Shown in pieces: positions 25,252 to 34,366 of a DNA stretch of 64,000 bases (positions are counted from its first letter, which is position 1; every line of letters starts with the position of its first letter). Both the position numbers and the translations under genes were made by a program. Under the pieces are notes generated by a model that was given only the letters and a program-made list of their open reading frames with translations, was not told the origin of the DNA and did no database searches. The stretch is from Coprococcus comes ATCC 27758 (GTDB taxonomy: Bacteria > Bacillota > Clostridia > Lachnospirales > Lachnospiraceae): the NCBI RefSeq assembly GCF_025149785.1, contig NZ_CP102277.1:1364001-1428000 (forward strand), given 5' to 3'.

Positions 25252-26428
25252 ATTAATTTATTTGGATAACGCAGCAACAACAAAAACTGCACCAGAAGTT
25301 CTGGAAGCAATGCTGCCATATTTTACAGAGCAGTATGGCAATCCTTCTGCGATCTACAGCTTCGCATCCCATAACAAAGATGTTGTGGCAGAACAGAGAG
25401 AAAGAATCGCAAACGCACTCGGTGCAAAGAGCAACGAAATTTATTTTACAGCCGGCGGATCAGAGTCTGACAACTGGGCACTCAAAGCAACCGCTGAGGC
25501 TTATCAGAATAAAGGAAAACATATTATCACAACCAAGATCGAACATCATGCGATCCTGCATACAGCAGCTTATTTGGAAGAACGTGGGTTTGAAGTGACT
25601 TATCTTGATGTGGATGAATACGGAAAAGTAAATCCGGCAGATGTGGAAGCAGCAATCCGCCCGGATACCATCCTGATCTCTGTAATGTATGCAAACAACG
25701 AGATCGGAACAATTGAACCGATCAAAGAGATCGGTGAGATCGCCCACAAACATGGTATCCTGTTCCACACAGACGCCGTACAGGCTTTCGGACAGGTCCC
25801 GATCAATGTAGATGAATGTCATATTGATATGTTAAGTGCCAGCGGACACAAGCTGAACGGACCAAAAGGAATCGGATTCCTCTATATCAGAAAAGGCGTG
25901 AAGATCCGTTCCTTTGTTCATGGTGGGGCACAGGAAAGAAAACGTCGTGCAGGTACAGAAAATGTTCCGGGTATTGTTGGAATCGGTACAGCAACAAAAC
26001 GTGCTATCGCTACGATGGAAGAACGTACAGCAAAAGAGCGCGAGATGAGAGATTATCTGATCAAACGTGTGATGGAAGAAATCCCGTACACCAAGCTGAA
26101 CGGACATCCGACAGACCGTCTGCCAAATAACGCAAACTTCTGCTTCCGTTTCATTGAGGGCGAATCTATGCTGATCCGTCTTGATATGGCAGGAATTTGT
26201 GGATCCAGTGGATCTGCATGTACATCCGGATCTCTTGATCCATCCCATGTACTTCTTGCAATCGGACTGCCGCACGAGATTGCGCATGGATCTCTGCGCC
26301 TGACTCTGAATGAAGAGATCACAAAAGAAGACATTGATTATGTAGTAGATCAGCTTAAGACAATCGTAAGCGATTTACGCGGAATGTCACCGCTTTATGA
26401 AGATTTTGCAAAAAAACAGAATAAATAA
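25244..26428 (+). CDS. iscS: Cysteine desulfurase (NifS/IscS)
   Basis: A 394-residue PLP enzyme that takes sulfur from cysteine and passes it to scaffold and tRNA thiolation partners. It starts IYLDNAATTKTAPEVLEAM, has the PLP lysine Lys203 in SGHKLNGPKG and the persulfide cysteine Cys326 in GSACTSGSLDPSHVL, on a loop typical of the IscS/NifS group I. It overlaps iscR, and iscU and mnmA follow on the same strand within short gaps, so one transcript could supply both Fe-S assembly and tRNA 2-thiouridine. It could also serve the nitrogenase-like and activase proteins of this window; that is inference. Confidence 0.95.
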   Translation: MSKLIYLDNAATTKTAPEVLEAMLPYFTEQYGNPSAIYSFASHNKDVVAEQRERIANALGAKSNEIYFTAGGSESDNWALKATAEAYQNKGKHIITTKIEHHAILHTAAYLEERGFEVTYLDVDEYGKVNPADVEAAIRPDTILISVMYANNEIGTIEPIKEIGEIAHKHGILFHTDAVQAFGQVPINVDECHIDMLSASGHKLNGPKGIGFLYIRKGVKIRSFVHGGAQERKRRAGTENVPGIVGIGTATKRAIATMEERTAKEREMRDYLIKRVMEEIPYTKLNGHPTDRLPNNANFCFRFIEGESMLIRLDMAGICGSSGSACTSGSLDPSHVLLAIGLPHEIAHGSLRLTLNEEITKEDIDYVVDQLKTIVSDLRGMSPLYEDFAKKQNK

Positions 26429-26463
26429 TACGATAGAAAATACAGCTTTAGGAGGAATTTACA

Positions 26464-26907
26464 ATGTATACAGAGAAAGTAATGGATCATTTTCAGCATC
26501 CACGTAATATGGGAGAAATCGAGAACGCAAGCGGAGTGGGTACTGTTGGTAACGCCAAATGTGGTGATATCATGAGAATCTACCTTGATATTGATGATAA
26601 CGGAATTATTAATGATGTAAAATTTAAGACATTCGGATGTGGCGCGGCTGTTGCAACAAGCAGTATGGCGACAGAACTTGTAAAGGGAAAACATATTTCA
26701 GAAGCAATGCAGGTAACAAACAAAGCCGTTATGGAAGCGCTTGACGGACTGCCGCCGGTTAAGGTACACTGTTCTTTACTGGCAGAGGAGGCAATCCATG
26801 CAGCGCTGTGGGATTATGCAGAGAAGCACGGGATCAAGATCGAAGGACTCCAGAAGCCGAAGAACGATATCAGTGAAGGTGAAGAAGCAGAAGAGGAAGA
26901 GTATTAG
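26464..26907 (+). CDS. iscU: Fe-S cluster scaffold IscU/NifU N-terminal type
   Basis: A 147-residue scaffold on which [2Fe-2S] and [4Fe-4S] clusters are built from iron and the sulfur of IscS. The three ligand cysteines are in GNAKCGDIM, FGCGAAVATSSM and VHCSLLAEEAIHAAL. It starts YTEKVMDHFQHPRNMGEI, as the family does. The C terminus has an acidic tail (EGEEAEEEEY) not needed for cluster binding. It follows iscS by 35 bases with its own AGGAGG site. No hscA/hscB/fdx genes are linked, as usual in Clostridia. Confidence 0.93.
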   Translation: MYTEKVMDHFQHPRNMGEIENASGVGTVGNAKCGDIMRIYLDIDDNGIINDVKFKTFGCGAAVATSSMATELVKGKHISEAMQVTNKAVMEALDGLPPVKVHCSLLAEEAIHAALWDYAEKHGIKIEGLQKPKNDISEGEEAEEEEY

Positions 26908-26930
26908 AATTTTCTGCAGGAGAAAAGAGA

Positions 26931-28010
26931 ATGGCAAAAAAGAAAGTGGTAGTCGGAATGTCAGGTGGTGTCGACTCATCGGTAGCGGCATATCTTCTAA
27001 AAGAACAGGGATATGATGTGATCGGTGTGACGATGCAGATCTGGCAGGACGAAGAATCGAAAATACAGGAAGAAAACGGCGGATGCTGTGGACTCAGCGC
27101 GGTAGATGATGCCAGAAAAGTTGCGGCACAGATCGGCATTCCGTATTATGTGATGAATTTCAAGAAGGATTTTCAGGAGAAGGTAATCGATTATTTTGTG
27201 GATGAATATTTGCATGGCCGGACACCAAATCCGTGCATTGCGTGTAACCGTTATGTAAAATGGGAATCTCTTCTTACACGGAGCATGGAGATCGGAGCAG
27301 ACTATATTGCAACAGGTCACTATGCGAGAGTAGAACAGTTGCCGAACGGACGCTATGCGATCCGGCATTCGGCAACCTGGTCAAAAGACCAGACCTATGC
27401 GCTTTATAATCTTACCCAGGATCAGCTGAGAAGAACGCTGATGCCTGTCGGTGAATACGAAAAAGACCAGATCCGCGAGATCGCAAAAGAGATCGGATTG
27501 CAGATTGCGAACAAACCGGACAGTCAGGATATCTGTTTTGTATCCGATGACGATTATGCATCTTTTATTGAAGAAGAAAGTGACCAGAAAATCCCGGAAG
27601 GTAATTTTGTAACACCGGATGGAAAGATCCTGGGACGGCATAAAGGAATCATCCACTATACGATCGGACAGAGAAAAGGACTTGGACTTTCTCTTGGGTA
27701 TCCGGCATTCGTGCTTGAGATCCGTCCGGATACGAATGAAGTTGTGATAGGGACGAATGAAGATCTGATGACGACGCGGGTCCGTGCAAATAAGCTGAAC
27801 TTTATGACAGTAGAGGATCTGGAAGGTGAGATGCGCGTATTTGCCAAAATCAGATACAATCATAAAGGGGACTGGTGCACAGTCCGCAAAACGGGAGAAG
27901 ATGAGATAGAGTGCATCTTTGAGACACCGCAGAGAGCGGTTACACCGGGGCAGGCATTGGTACTGTATGATGGAGATTATGTACTTGGAGGCGGAACAAT
28001 TCTGGGATAG
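26931..28010 (+). CDS. mnmA: tRNA-specific 2-thiouridylase MnmA
   Basis: MnmA thiolates U34 of tRNA-Lys, -Glu and -Gln using sulfur relayed from IscS. The 359-residue protein has the PP-loop GMSGGVDSSVAAYLL, then FLHGRTPNPCIACN-like residues with the first catalytic cysteine (NPCIACNRYVKW), the second cysteine in SQDICFV, and the central GHYARVE and TIGQRKGLGL motifs. Placement right behind iscS/iscU fits sulfur transfer. The terminator overlaps its last codons. Confidence 0.95.
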   Translation: MAKKKVVVGMSGGVDSSVAAYLLKEQGYDVIGVTMQIWQDEESKIQEENGGCCGLSAVDDARKVAAQIGIPYYVMNFKKDFQEKVIDYFVDEYLHGRTPNPCIACNRYVKWESLLTRSMEIGADYIATGHYARVEQLPNGRYAIRHSATWSKDQTYALYNLTQDQLRRTLMPVGEYEKDQIREIAKEIGLQIANKPDSQDICFVSDDDYASFIEEESDQKIPEGNFVTPDGKILGRHKGIIHYTIGQRKGLGLSLGYPAFVLEIRPDTNEVVIGTNEDLMTTRVRANKLNFMTVEDLEGEMRVFAKIRYNHKGDWCTVRKTGEDEIECIFETPQRAVTPGQALVLYDGDYVLGGGTILG

Positions 28011-28031
28011 CTCAGAATTGTTCCGTTTTTT
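27992..28031 (+). terminator. Terminator overlapping the end of mnmA
   Basis: CGGAACAATTCTG (27992-28004) and CAGAATTGTTCCG (28013-28025) are perfect arms followed by TTTTTT; the mnmA stop codon TAG is inside the loop. Confidence 0.9.
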
Positions 28032-28120
28032 GGTATATTGGGACCGTACTGCAATCCAACAAATGATTTGCGGGAAAGCCGGGTGGATTTACACATGAAG
28101 AATGACAAGGAGGGCAAAAT

Positions 28121-28924
28121 ATGAGAGCGGACTGCCATATGCACACTTATTTTTCCGGAGATTCAGAGGCAAAACCGGAAGAGATGGTCCTTGCAGCAAT
28201 CGATAAAGGACTGGAAGCAATCTGTTTTACGGATCATGAAGATATTGATTATTTTTGTGATGATATTGAATTTGTGTTTGATCCGGAAACCTATTTTAAA
28301 GAGCTTGGAGCACTGAAGGAAAAGTATAAAGAGAAGCTGGATATCCGGATCGGTGTGGAGTTTGGACTTCAGCCACACCTTGCGAAGAAAGCAAAAGCAT
28401 TTACCGCGGCAAATCCGTATGATTTTGTGATCGGATCCATGCATGTGGTTGGTGGGAAGGATCCGTATTATCCTGAGTTCTTTGAGGGGATTTCGGATGA
28501 AGAGGCCTACCGGATGGCACTTCGGGAGACAATAGCCGATATCAGGGCTGTGGCGGATTTTGATGTGCTCGGACATCTGGATTATGTGGTACGTTATGGA
28601 AAACATCGGGAACAGGAATATTCTTACGGCAGATTTGCGGATGAAATAGATGAAATCCTGCGGTATCTTATTGAACACGGAAAAGGACTGGAAGTCAATA
28701 CGGCAGGACTGAAGTATGGCCTTCCTTTTGCACACCCGCATCCGGATGTGTTAAAAAGATACAAAAAGCTGGGGGGAGAGATCATCACCGTCGGCGCAGA
28801 TGCACATAAACCAGAGCATGTAGGGTATGATTTTAACATAGTTGACAATATTCTCGAAGCATGTGGTTTTAAATATTATGCAGAATTCATAAAAAGGGCC
28901 CCGGTTTTCAGAAAAATAAAGTGA
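28121..28924 (+). CDS. PHP-domain phosphatase, histidinol-phosphatase HisJ-like
   Basis: A 267-residue PHP-fold metal-dependent phosphoesterase. The N-terminal HMHTYFSGDS supplies the first metal ligands, CFTDHEDIDYF, GVEFGLQPH and GSMHVVGG follow, and DADAH-type residues occur as GADAHKPEHVGYDF near the end. This layout is that of HisJ, which removes phosphate from histidinol phosphate in histidine synthesis. No other his gene is linked, so related phosphatase activities cannot be excluded. AGGAGGG lies directly ahead of the ATG. Confidence 0.8.
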   Translation: MRADCHMHTYFSGDSEAKPEEMVLAAIDKGLEAICFTDHEDIDYFCDDIEFVFDPETYFKELGALKEKYKEKLDIRIGVEFGLQPHLAKKAKAFTAANPYDFVIGSMHVVGGKDPYYPEFFEGISDEEAYRMALRETIADIRAVADFDVLGHLDYVVRYGKHREQEYSYGRFADEIDEILRYLIEHGKGLEVNTAGLKYGLPFAHPHPDVLKRYKKLGGEIITVGADAHKPEHVGYDFNIVDNILEACGFKYYAEFIKRAPVFRKIK

Positions 28925-28934
28925 AAAAAGGGGA

Positions 28935-29006
28935 TTGAATTTTTGTTCTGAATTTAGTACAATAAATTACAGTTGATAAATCTTAAACAATGATAAGATT
29001 TATCAA
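28935..29006 (+). promoter_or_regulatory. gapA promoter followed by a perfect 13-bp palindrome
   Basis: TTGAAT (28935-28940) and TACAAT (28958-28963) are 17 bases apart. About ten bases downstream, TTGATAAATCTTA (28973-28985) and TAAGATTTATCAA (28994-29006) are perfect inverted arms with an eight-base loop and no T run. The location at the expected transcript start suits a repressor operator (CggR-like control of glycolytic genes is known in Firmicutes) or an mRNA-stabilising 5' hairpin. Confidence 0.7.
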
Positions 29007-29061
29007 GAAAAATGTAACTGTTATATACAGTAATACAATTTATCTTTAGGAGGACTAAATC

Positions 29062-30075
29062 ATGGCAGTAAAAGTAGCAATCAATGGATTTGGACGTATT
29101 GGACGTCTTGCATTCAGACAGATGTTTGGAGCAGAGGGATTTGAGATCGTAGCAATCAACGACCTTACATCTCCTAAGATGCTGGCTCACTTATTAAAAT
29201 ATGATTCAACACAGGGAAAATATGAATTAGCTGATAAAGTATCTGCTGGAGAAGACTCCATCACAGTAGACGGAAAAGAAATCAAAATCTACGCTAAAGC
29301 TAATGCAGCTGAACTTCCATGGGGAGAAATCGGAGTAGATGTAGTTCTTGAATGTACAGGATTCTACACATCTAAAGCAAAAGCTCAGGCACATATCGAT
29401 GCAGGTGCTAAACACGTTATCATTTCTGCACCGGCAGGAAATGACCTTCCTACAATCGTTTACAATGTAAACCATACACAGCTTACAAAAGATGACGCAA
29501 TCATTTCTGCAGCTTCTTGTACAACAAACTGTCTTGCACCAATGGCTAAGGCTCTTAATGATCTTGTACCGATCAAATCTGGTATCATGTGCACAATCCA
29601 TGCTTACACAGGTGATCAGATGACTCTTGACGGACCACAGAGAAAAGGTGATCTGAGAAGATCTCGTGCAGCAGCAGTAAACATCGTTCCTAACAGCACA
29701 GGAGCAGCTAAAGCAATCGGACTTGTTATTCCGGAACTTAACGGAAAACTTATCGGATCTGCACAGCGTGTACCAACCCCTACAGGATCTACAACAATCC
29801 TTACAGCAGTAGTTGAAGGTGAAGTTACTGTAGAACAGATCAACGCAGCTATGAAAGCAGCTTCTAACGAATCATTCGGATACAACGAAGATCAGATCGT
29901 TTCTAGCGATATCGTAGGAATGAGATTTGGTTCTCTCTTCGATTCTACTCAGACAATGGTACTTCCGCTTGACAACGGAACAACAGAAGTACAGGTTGTT
30001 TCTTGGTATGACAATGAAAACTCTTACACAAGCCAGATGGTAAGAACAATCAAACACTTCGGAACATTACTTTAA
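29062..30075 (+). CDS. gapA: Glyceraldehyde-3-phosphate dehydrogenase, type I
   Basis: GapA oxidises glyceraldehyde 3-phosphate to 1,3-bisphosphoglycerate with NAD+. The 337-residue protein begins [16 protein letters not shown], has the catalytic Cys153 in [12 protein letters not shown], and [15 protein letters not shown] at the end. Codon use is strongly biased, as in highly expressed genes. It opens the gap-pgk-tpi-gpmI series and carries its own operator-like palindrome and terminator. Confidence 0.97.
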   Translation: MAVKVAINGFGRIGRLAFRQMFGAEGFEIVAINDLTSPKMLAHLLKYDSTQGKYELADKVSAGEDSITVDGKEIKIYAKANAAELPWGEIGVDVVLECTGFYTSKAKAQAHIDAGAKHVIISAPAGNDLPTIVYNVNHTQLTKDDAIISAASCTTNCLAPMAKALNDLVPIKSGIMCTIHAYTGDQMTLDGPQRKGDLRRSRAAAVNIVPNSTGAAKAIGLVIPELNGKLIGSAQRVPTPTGSTTILTAVVEGEVTVEQINAAMKAASNESFGYNEDQIVSSDIVGMRFGSLFDSTQTMVLPLDNGTTEVQVVSWYDNENSYTSQMVRTIKHFGTLL

Positions 30076-30141
30076 TCCGTAACGTTTGTTTGGACAGGCT
30101 GAATTGATTCTTACTGGAATATTCCAGAGTTAGACTCAAGC

Positions 30142-30177
30142 AAGGGTCCGGTCTACATGGACCGGGCTCTTTTATTT
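30142..30177 (+). terminator. Terminator after gapA
   Basis: AAGGGTCCGGTC pairs with GACCGGGCTCTT (12 pairs including G-T) around TACATG, followed by TTATTT. Confidence 0.8.
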
Positions 30178-30336
30178 AACAGGAAATTCTGATGGAGCTT
30201 CCTGCTAAATAAAAGGCACTATGTGCCCAAGATGTGTATTCGTGTGAAAACGCAGATTGTCGCAAGCAACTGCGCTCAGCACGGAAATGTGCCCGGCACA
30301 TTCCATTTAAACGAAATGTAAACAGGAGGCAGGATT
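30174..30336 (+). other. Hairpin-rich gapA-pgk intergenic region
   Basis: After the gapA terminator, ATTTAACAGGAA (30174-30185) and TTCCTGCTAAAT (30199-30210) pair in 11 of 12 positions. GGCAC-TAT-GTGCC, CGCAG-TTG/CAA-CTGCG and other short stems follow up to the pgk ribosome site AGGAGGC. I see no convincing promoter. The region may be a processed or structured linker between gapA and pgk transcripts. Confidence 0.4.
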
Positions 30337-31530
30337 ATGCTTAACAAAAAATCTGTAGATGATATCAATGTAAAAGGGAAAAAAGTCCTTGTAAGATGCG
30401 ATTTTAACGTACCGCTGATCGATGGAAAGATCACAGACGAGAACCGTCTTGTTGCAGCACTTCCTACAATCAAGAAACTGATCGCTGACGGAGGAAAAGT
30501 AATCCTCTGCTCACATCTTGGTAAACCGAAGGGAGAACCGAAACCGGAGCTTTCTCTTGCACCGGTTGCAGTAAGACTTTCAGAACTTCTCGGACAGGAA
30601 GTAAAATTCGCAGCAGATCCTGAAGTAGTAGGACCAAATGCAAAAGCAGCAGTTGAAGCTATGAAAGATGGAGAGGTAATCCTTCTTGAAAATACACGTT
30701 ACAGAGCAGAAGAAACAAAGAACGGAGATGAATTCTCTAAGGAACTCGCTTCTCTTTGTGATGTATTCGTAAACGATGCATTCGGAACAGCTCATCGTGC
30801 ACACTGCTCTAACGTTGGTGTTACCAAATATGTTGATACAGCAGTTGTAGGATATCTTATGCAGAAAGAAATCGATTTCCTTGGAAATGCAGTAAACAAT
30901 CCGGAAAGACCGTTCGTTGCAATCCTTGGTGGAGCTAAAGTTTCAAGCAAGATTTCTGTAATCGAAAACCTGATCGATAAAGTAGACACTCTGATCATTG
31001 GTGGAGGTATGTCTTATACATTCAGCAAAGCACAGGGCGGAACCGTTGGAAAATCTCTTCTTGAAGAAGATTACTGTGAATATGCACTGAACATGATTCA
31101 GAAAGCTAAAGACAAAGGCGTAAAACTCCTTCTTCCGGTAGACAACGTAATTGCAGATGATTTTTCAAATGATGCAAATATCAAAGTTGTTAAAGCTGGC
31201 GAAATTCCGGAAGGATGGGAAGGACTTGACATCGGACCAGAGACAATCAAGATCTATGCTGACGCTGTAAAAGATGCAAAGACAGTTGTATGGAACGGAC
31301 CTATGGGTGCATTCGAGATGCCGAACTTTGCAAAAGGAACAGAAGAAGTCGCAAAAGCACTTGCTGAGACAGATGCAGTAACAATCATCGGTGGTGGTGA
31401 TTCGGCAGCAGCAGTTAACCAGCTCGGATACGGCGACAAGATGACTCACATCTCTACGGGTGGCGGAGCTTCCCTTGAATTCCTTGAAGGTAAGGAACTG
31501 CCAGGTGTAGCAGCTGCTAACGATAAATAA
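30337..31530 (+). CDS. pgk: Phosphoglycerate kinase
   Basis: Pgk makes ATP from 1,3-bisphosphoglycerate. The 397-residue monomer starts [23 protein letters not shown], has [10 protein letters not shown], the [10 protein letters not shown] segment, [15 protein letters not shown] and, near the end, the nucleotide-binding [13 protein letters not shown] and [18 protein letters not shown]. Typical length and no missing residues noticed. It follows gapA, and tpiA comes 41 bases later. Confidence 0.97.
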   Translation: MLNKKSVDDINVKGKKVLVRCDFNVPLIDGKITDENRLVAALPTIKKLIADGGKVILCSHLGKPKGEPKPELSLAPVAVRLSELLGQEVKFAADPEVVGPNAKAAVEAMKDGEVILLENTRYRAEETKNGDEFSKELASLCDVFVNDAFGTAHRAHCSNVGVTKYVDTAVVGYLMQKEIDFLGNAVNNPERPFVAILGGAKVSSKISVIENLIDKVDTLIIGGGMSYTFSKAQGGTVGKSLLEEDYCEYALNMIQKAKDKGVKLLLPVDNVIADDFSNDANIKVVKAGEIPEGWEGLDIGPETIKIYADAVKDAKTVVWNGPMGAFEMPNFAKGTEEVAKALAETDAVTIIGGGDSAAAVNQLGYGDKMTHISTGGGASLEFLEGKELPGVAAANDK

Positions 31531-31571
31531 GCAGCGTCTGTAATTAAGATAAAATAAGGGAGATTATTGCA

Positions 31572-32321
31572 ATGGCAAGAAAGAAAATTATTGCAGGTAA
31601 CTGGAAAATGAATATGACACCTTCAGAGGCAGTAGAGCTTGTGAATACACTCAAATCTCTGGTTGTGACAGAAGAGGCTGACGTGGTATTCTGCGTACCG
31701 GCAATCGATATCATTCCGGTTGTAGAAGCAGCAAAAGGAAGCAACATCCAGGTTGGAGCAGAGAATATGTACTTTGAAGAAAAAGGTGCATACACAGGAG
31801 AAATCTCTCCGAACATGCTTACAGATGCTGGTGTTAAATATGTTGTTCTCGGACACTCTGAAAGAAGAGAATACTTCGCAGAGACAAACGAGACTGTGAA
31901 CAAAAAGATGCTGAAAGCATTTGAACACGGACTTACACCGATCATGTGCTGTGGAGAAACTCTTGAACAGCGTGAACAGGGTGTGACAATGGACTTCATC
32001 CGTCAGCAGGTTAAAGTTGGATTCCAGAATGTAACAGCAGATCAGGCTAAGACAGCAGTTATCGCTTATGAGCCAATCTGGGCAATCGGAACCGGTAAGA
32101 CAGCTACAACAGAGCAGGCTCAGGAGGTTTGCAAAGCTATCCGTGAATGTATCGCTGAAGTTTATGATGAAGCTACAGCAGAAGCAATCCGTATTCAGTA
32201 CGGCGGATCTGTAAATGCAGCTACAGCACCGGAATTATTCGCTCAGCCGGATATCGATGGTGGACTTGTAGGTGGTGCTTCTTTAAAACCGGATTTTGGT
32301 AAGATTGTAAACTGGAAATAG
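31572..32321 (+). CDS. tpiA: Triosephosphate isomerase
   Basis: TpiA interconverts dihydroxyacetone phosphate and glyceraldehyde 3-phosphate. The 249-residue protein has the N-terminal GNWKMNMT with the active-site Lys, the catalytic His in [10 protein letters not shown], the catalytic Glu in [13 protein letters not shown] and the phosphate-binding YGGSVN and GGLVGGASL. It probably shares the pgk transcript, and a terminator follows. Confidence 0.97.
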   Translation: MARKKIIAGNWKMNMTPSEAVELVNTLKSLVVTEEADVVFCVPAIDIIPVVEAAKGSNIQVGAENMYFEEKGAYTGEISPNMLTDAGVKYVVLGHSERREYFAETNETVNKKMLKAFEHGLTPIMCCGETLEQREQGVTMDFIRQQVKVGFQNVTADQAKTAVIAYEPIWAIGTGKTATTEQAQEVCKAIRECIAEVYDEATAEAIRIQYGGSVNAATAPELFAQPDIDGGLVGGASLKPDFGKIVNWK

Positions 32322-32334
32322 TCAATTATACCAA

Positions 32335-32361
32335 GGCGCAGGCAGAAATGCCTGCGTTTTT
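32335..32361 (+). terminator. Terminator after tpiA
   Basis: CGCAGGCA-GAAA-TGCCTGCG (32337-32356) followed by TTTTT. Confidence 0.92.
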
Positions 32362-32386
32362 CGACTGTCAAAGTTTTAACAAGTGC

Positions 32387-32415
32387 TTGCAAGCATATAT
32401 AAAATCATGTACAAT
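32387..32415 (+). promoter_or_regulatory. Candidate gpmI promoter
   Basis: TTGCAA (32387-32392) and TACAAT (32410-32415) with a 17-base spacer, 56 bases before the start codon. Confidence 0.65.
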
Positions 32416-32470
32416 ATTTAACTGAAAGAGAAATCAAACGCTTTAAGACAAAATGAAGGAGTGTAAGACG

Positions 32471-34009
32471 ATGAGTAAAAAACCAACAGTTTTGATGATC
32501 TTAGACGGTTACGGTCTGAGAGATGAAAAGAAAGGCAACGGTATTGCAGAGGCAAACACACCGGTTATGGATAAATTAATGGCTGAATATCCGTTTGTAA
32601 AAGGAAATGCAAGCGGACTTGCTGTAGGACTTCCGGACGGTCAGATGGGTAACTCGGAAGTAGGTCATATGAATATGGGCGCAGGACGTATCATTTACCA
32701 GGAGCTCACCAAGATCACAAAAGCAATCGATGATGGCGATTTCTTTGAAAATAAGGCACTTCTTGCAGCCTGTGAAAATGCAAAGAAGAACGGTACAGCT
32801 CTTCATCTGATGGGACTGGTATCTGATGGTGGTGTACACAGTCACATTACACATATTTATGGAATTTTGGAACTTGCAAAGAGACAGGGGCTGGACAAAG
32901 TATATGTTCACTGCTTCCTTGACGGACGTGATACACCTCCGGCATCTGGGAAAGAATATGTTGAACAGTTAGAAGCAAAGATGAAAGAAATCGGTGTAGG
33001 TGAAGTTGCAAGTGTTTCCGGACGTTACTATGCAATGGACCGTGACAACCGTTGGGACCGTGTAGAAAAAGCATACGCAGCACTTACACGCGGCGAAGGT
33101 GACACAGCAGCATCAGCAACAGAAGGAATCCAGGCTTCTTACGACAAAGAAGTAACTGACGAATTCGTAGTACCATTTGTAGTGACAAAAAACGGTACAC
33201 CGGTTGCAACTGTAAAAGACGGAGATTCTGTGATCTTCTTTAATTTCCGCCCGGATCGAGCAAGAGAAATCACCAGAACATTCTGTGCGGATGATTTTGA
33301 CGGATTTGACAGAGGAGAACGTATCAAGACTACTTATGTATGTTTTACAGAGTATGATGAGACAATTCCAAATAAAATGGTTGCATTTGTAAAAGAAGGC
33401 ATCACGAATACATTTGGCGAATTTCTTGCAGCAAACAATATGACACAGGCAAGAATCGCCGAGACAGAGAAATATGCACATGTTACCTTCTTCTTTAATG
33501 GTGGAGTAGAAGAACCGAACAAGGGAGAGGACAGAATCCTTGTCAAATCGCCTAAGGTTGCAACTTACGATCTGAAGCCGGAGATGAGTGCATATGAAGT
33601 ATGTGACAAGCTTGTAGACGCAATCAAAGCTGATAAGTACGATGTGATCGTAATTAACTTTGCAAACCCGGATATGGTTGGTCATACCGGTGTAGAAGCA
33701 GCAGTGATCAAAGCAATTGAAGCTGTTGATGAATGTGTAGGAAAAGCAGTTGATGCAGTGAAAGAAGTTGGTGGACAGATGTTTATCTGCGCTGACCACG
33801 GAAATGCAGAACAGCTGATCGATGAAGAGACAGGAGAACCATTTACCGCTCATACAACGAACCCGGTTCCGTTCATTCTTGTAAATGCAGATCCTGCATA
33901 TAAGCTTCGTGAAGGCGGATGCCTTGCAGACATCGCTCCGACGCTGATCGAGCTGATGGGAATGCAGCAGCCAGCAGATATGACTGGAAAATCATTATTA
34001 GTAAAATAG
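32471..34009 (+). CDS. gpmI: 2,3-bisphosphoglycerate-independent phosphoglycerate mutase
   Basis: GpmI converts 3- to 2-phosphoglycerate with two manganese ions and a phosphoserine. The 512-residue protein has MILDGYGLRDEKKGN, the catalytic serine in QMGNSEVGHMNMGAGR near residue 60, GLVSDGGVHSH, and HDVIVINFANPDMVGHTG-type metal ligands and ADHGNAEQL toward the C terminus. I place the start at ATG 32471, nine bases after AAGGAG; an in-frame ATG at 32453 would put the ribosome site inside the coding region. Enolase is not in the block. Confidence 0.96.
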   Translation: MSKKPTVLMILDGYGLRDEKKGNGIAEANTPVMDKLMAEYPFVKGNASGLAVGLPDGQMGNSEVGHMNMGAGRIIYQELTKITKAIDDGDFFENKALLAACENAKKNGTALHLMGLVSDGGVHSHITHIYGILELAKRQGLDKVYVHCFLDGRDTPPASGKEYVEQLEAKMKEIGVGEVASVSGRYYAMDRDNRWDRVEKAYAALTRGEGDTAASATEGIQASYDKEVTDEFVVPFVVTKNGTPVATVKDGDSVIFFNFRPDRAREITRTFCADDFDGFDRGERIKTTYVCFTEYDETIPNKMVAFVKEGITNTFGEFLAANNMTQARIAETEKYAHVTFFFNGGVEEPNKGEDRILVKSPKVATYDLKPEMSAYEVCDKLVDAIKADKYDVIVINFANPDMVGHTGVEAAVIKAIEAVDECVGKAVDAVKEVGGQMFICADHGNAEQLIDEETGEPFTAHTTNPVPFILVNADPAYKLREGGCLADIAPTLIELMGMQQPADMTGKSLLVK

Positions 34010-34366
34010 TAAATATATTTGCCCGGAATCATGAAAATGGTTCCGGGTGTTTTGTTGTCAGAAGAGCAAAACATACTGCATATAAATCTGATCTACTCTT
34101 TTTGAAAAGCGTTGAAATGGAAAAATGCATGAAATGAAAAACAAAAATTCAAAAAATCACATTTAAATCAACAAAAATCACGATATATCATATTTATATG
34201 CAAGAATTGGTTGACGAAAAATCATTTTTCCTATATACTTACTACTTGTAGTGAGTTTTGATGTTGTCAAAACAGCTGAAAGAAACTGCAGATGGCAGAT
34301 TTCGGAAGTATAAAGTACGGCAGGAAACACACAATGATTAGTTGATGATTATGGGAGGTTTTCAAG
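34010..34366 (+). promoter_or_regulatory. gpmI terminator and aminotransferase promoter region
   Basis: No gene is seen in this stretch. CCCGGAA (34022-34028) and TTCCGGG (34041-34047) with inner CAT/ATG form a terminator stem ending in TGTTTTG. TTGACG (34211-34216) and TATACT (34234-34239), 17 bases apart, form a good promoter for the aminotransferase gene, with a leader of about 120 bases containing a TTTTGATGTTGTCAAAAC hairpin. Confidence 0.7.
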
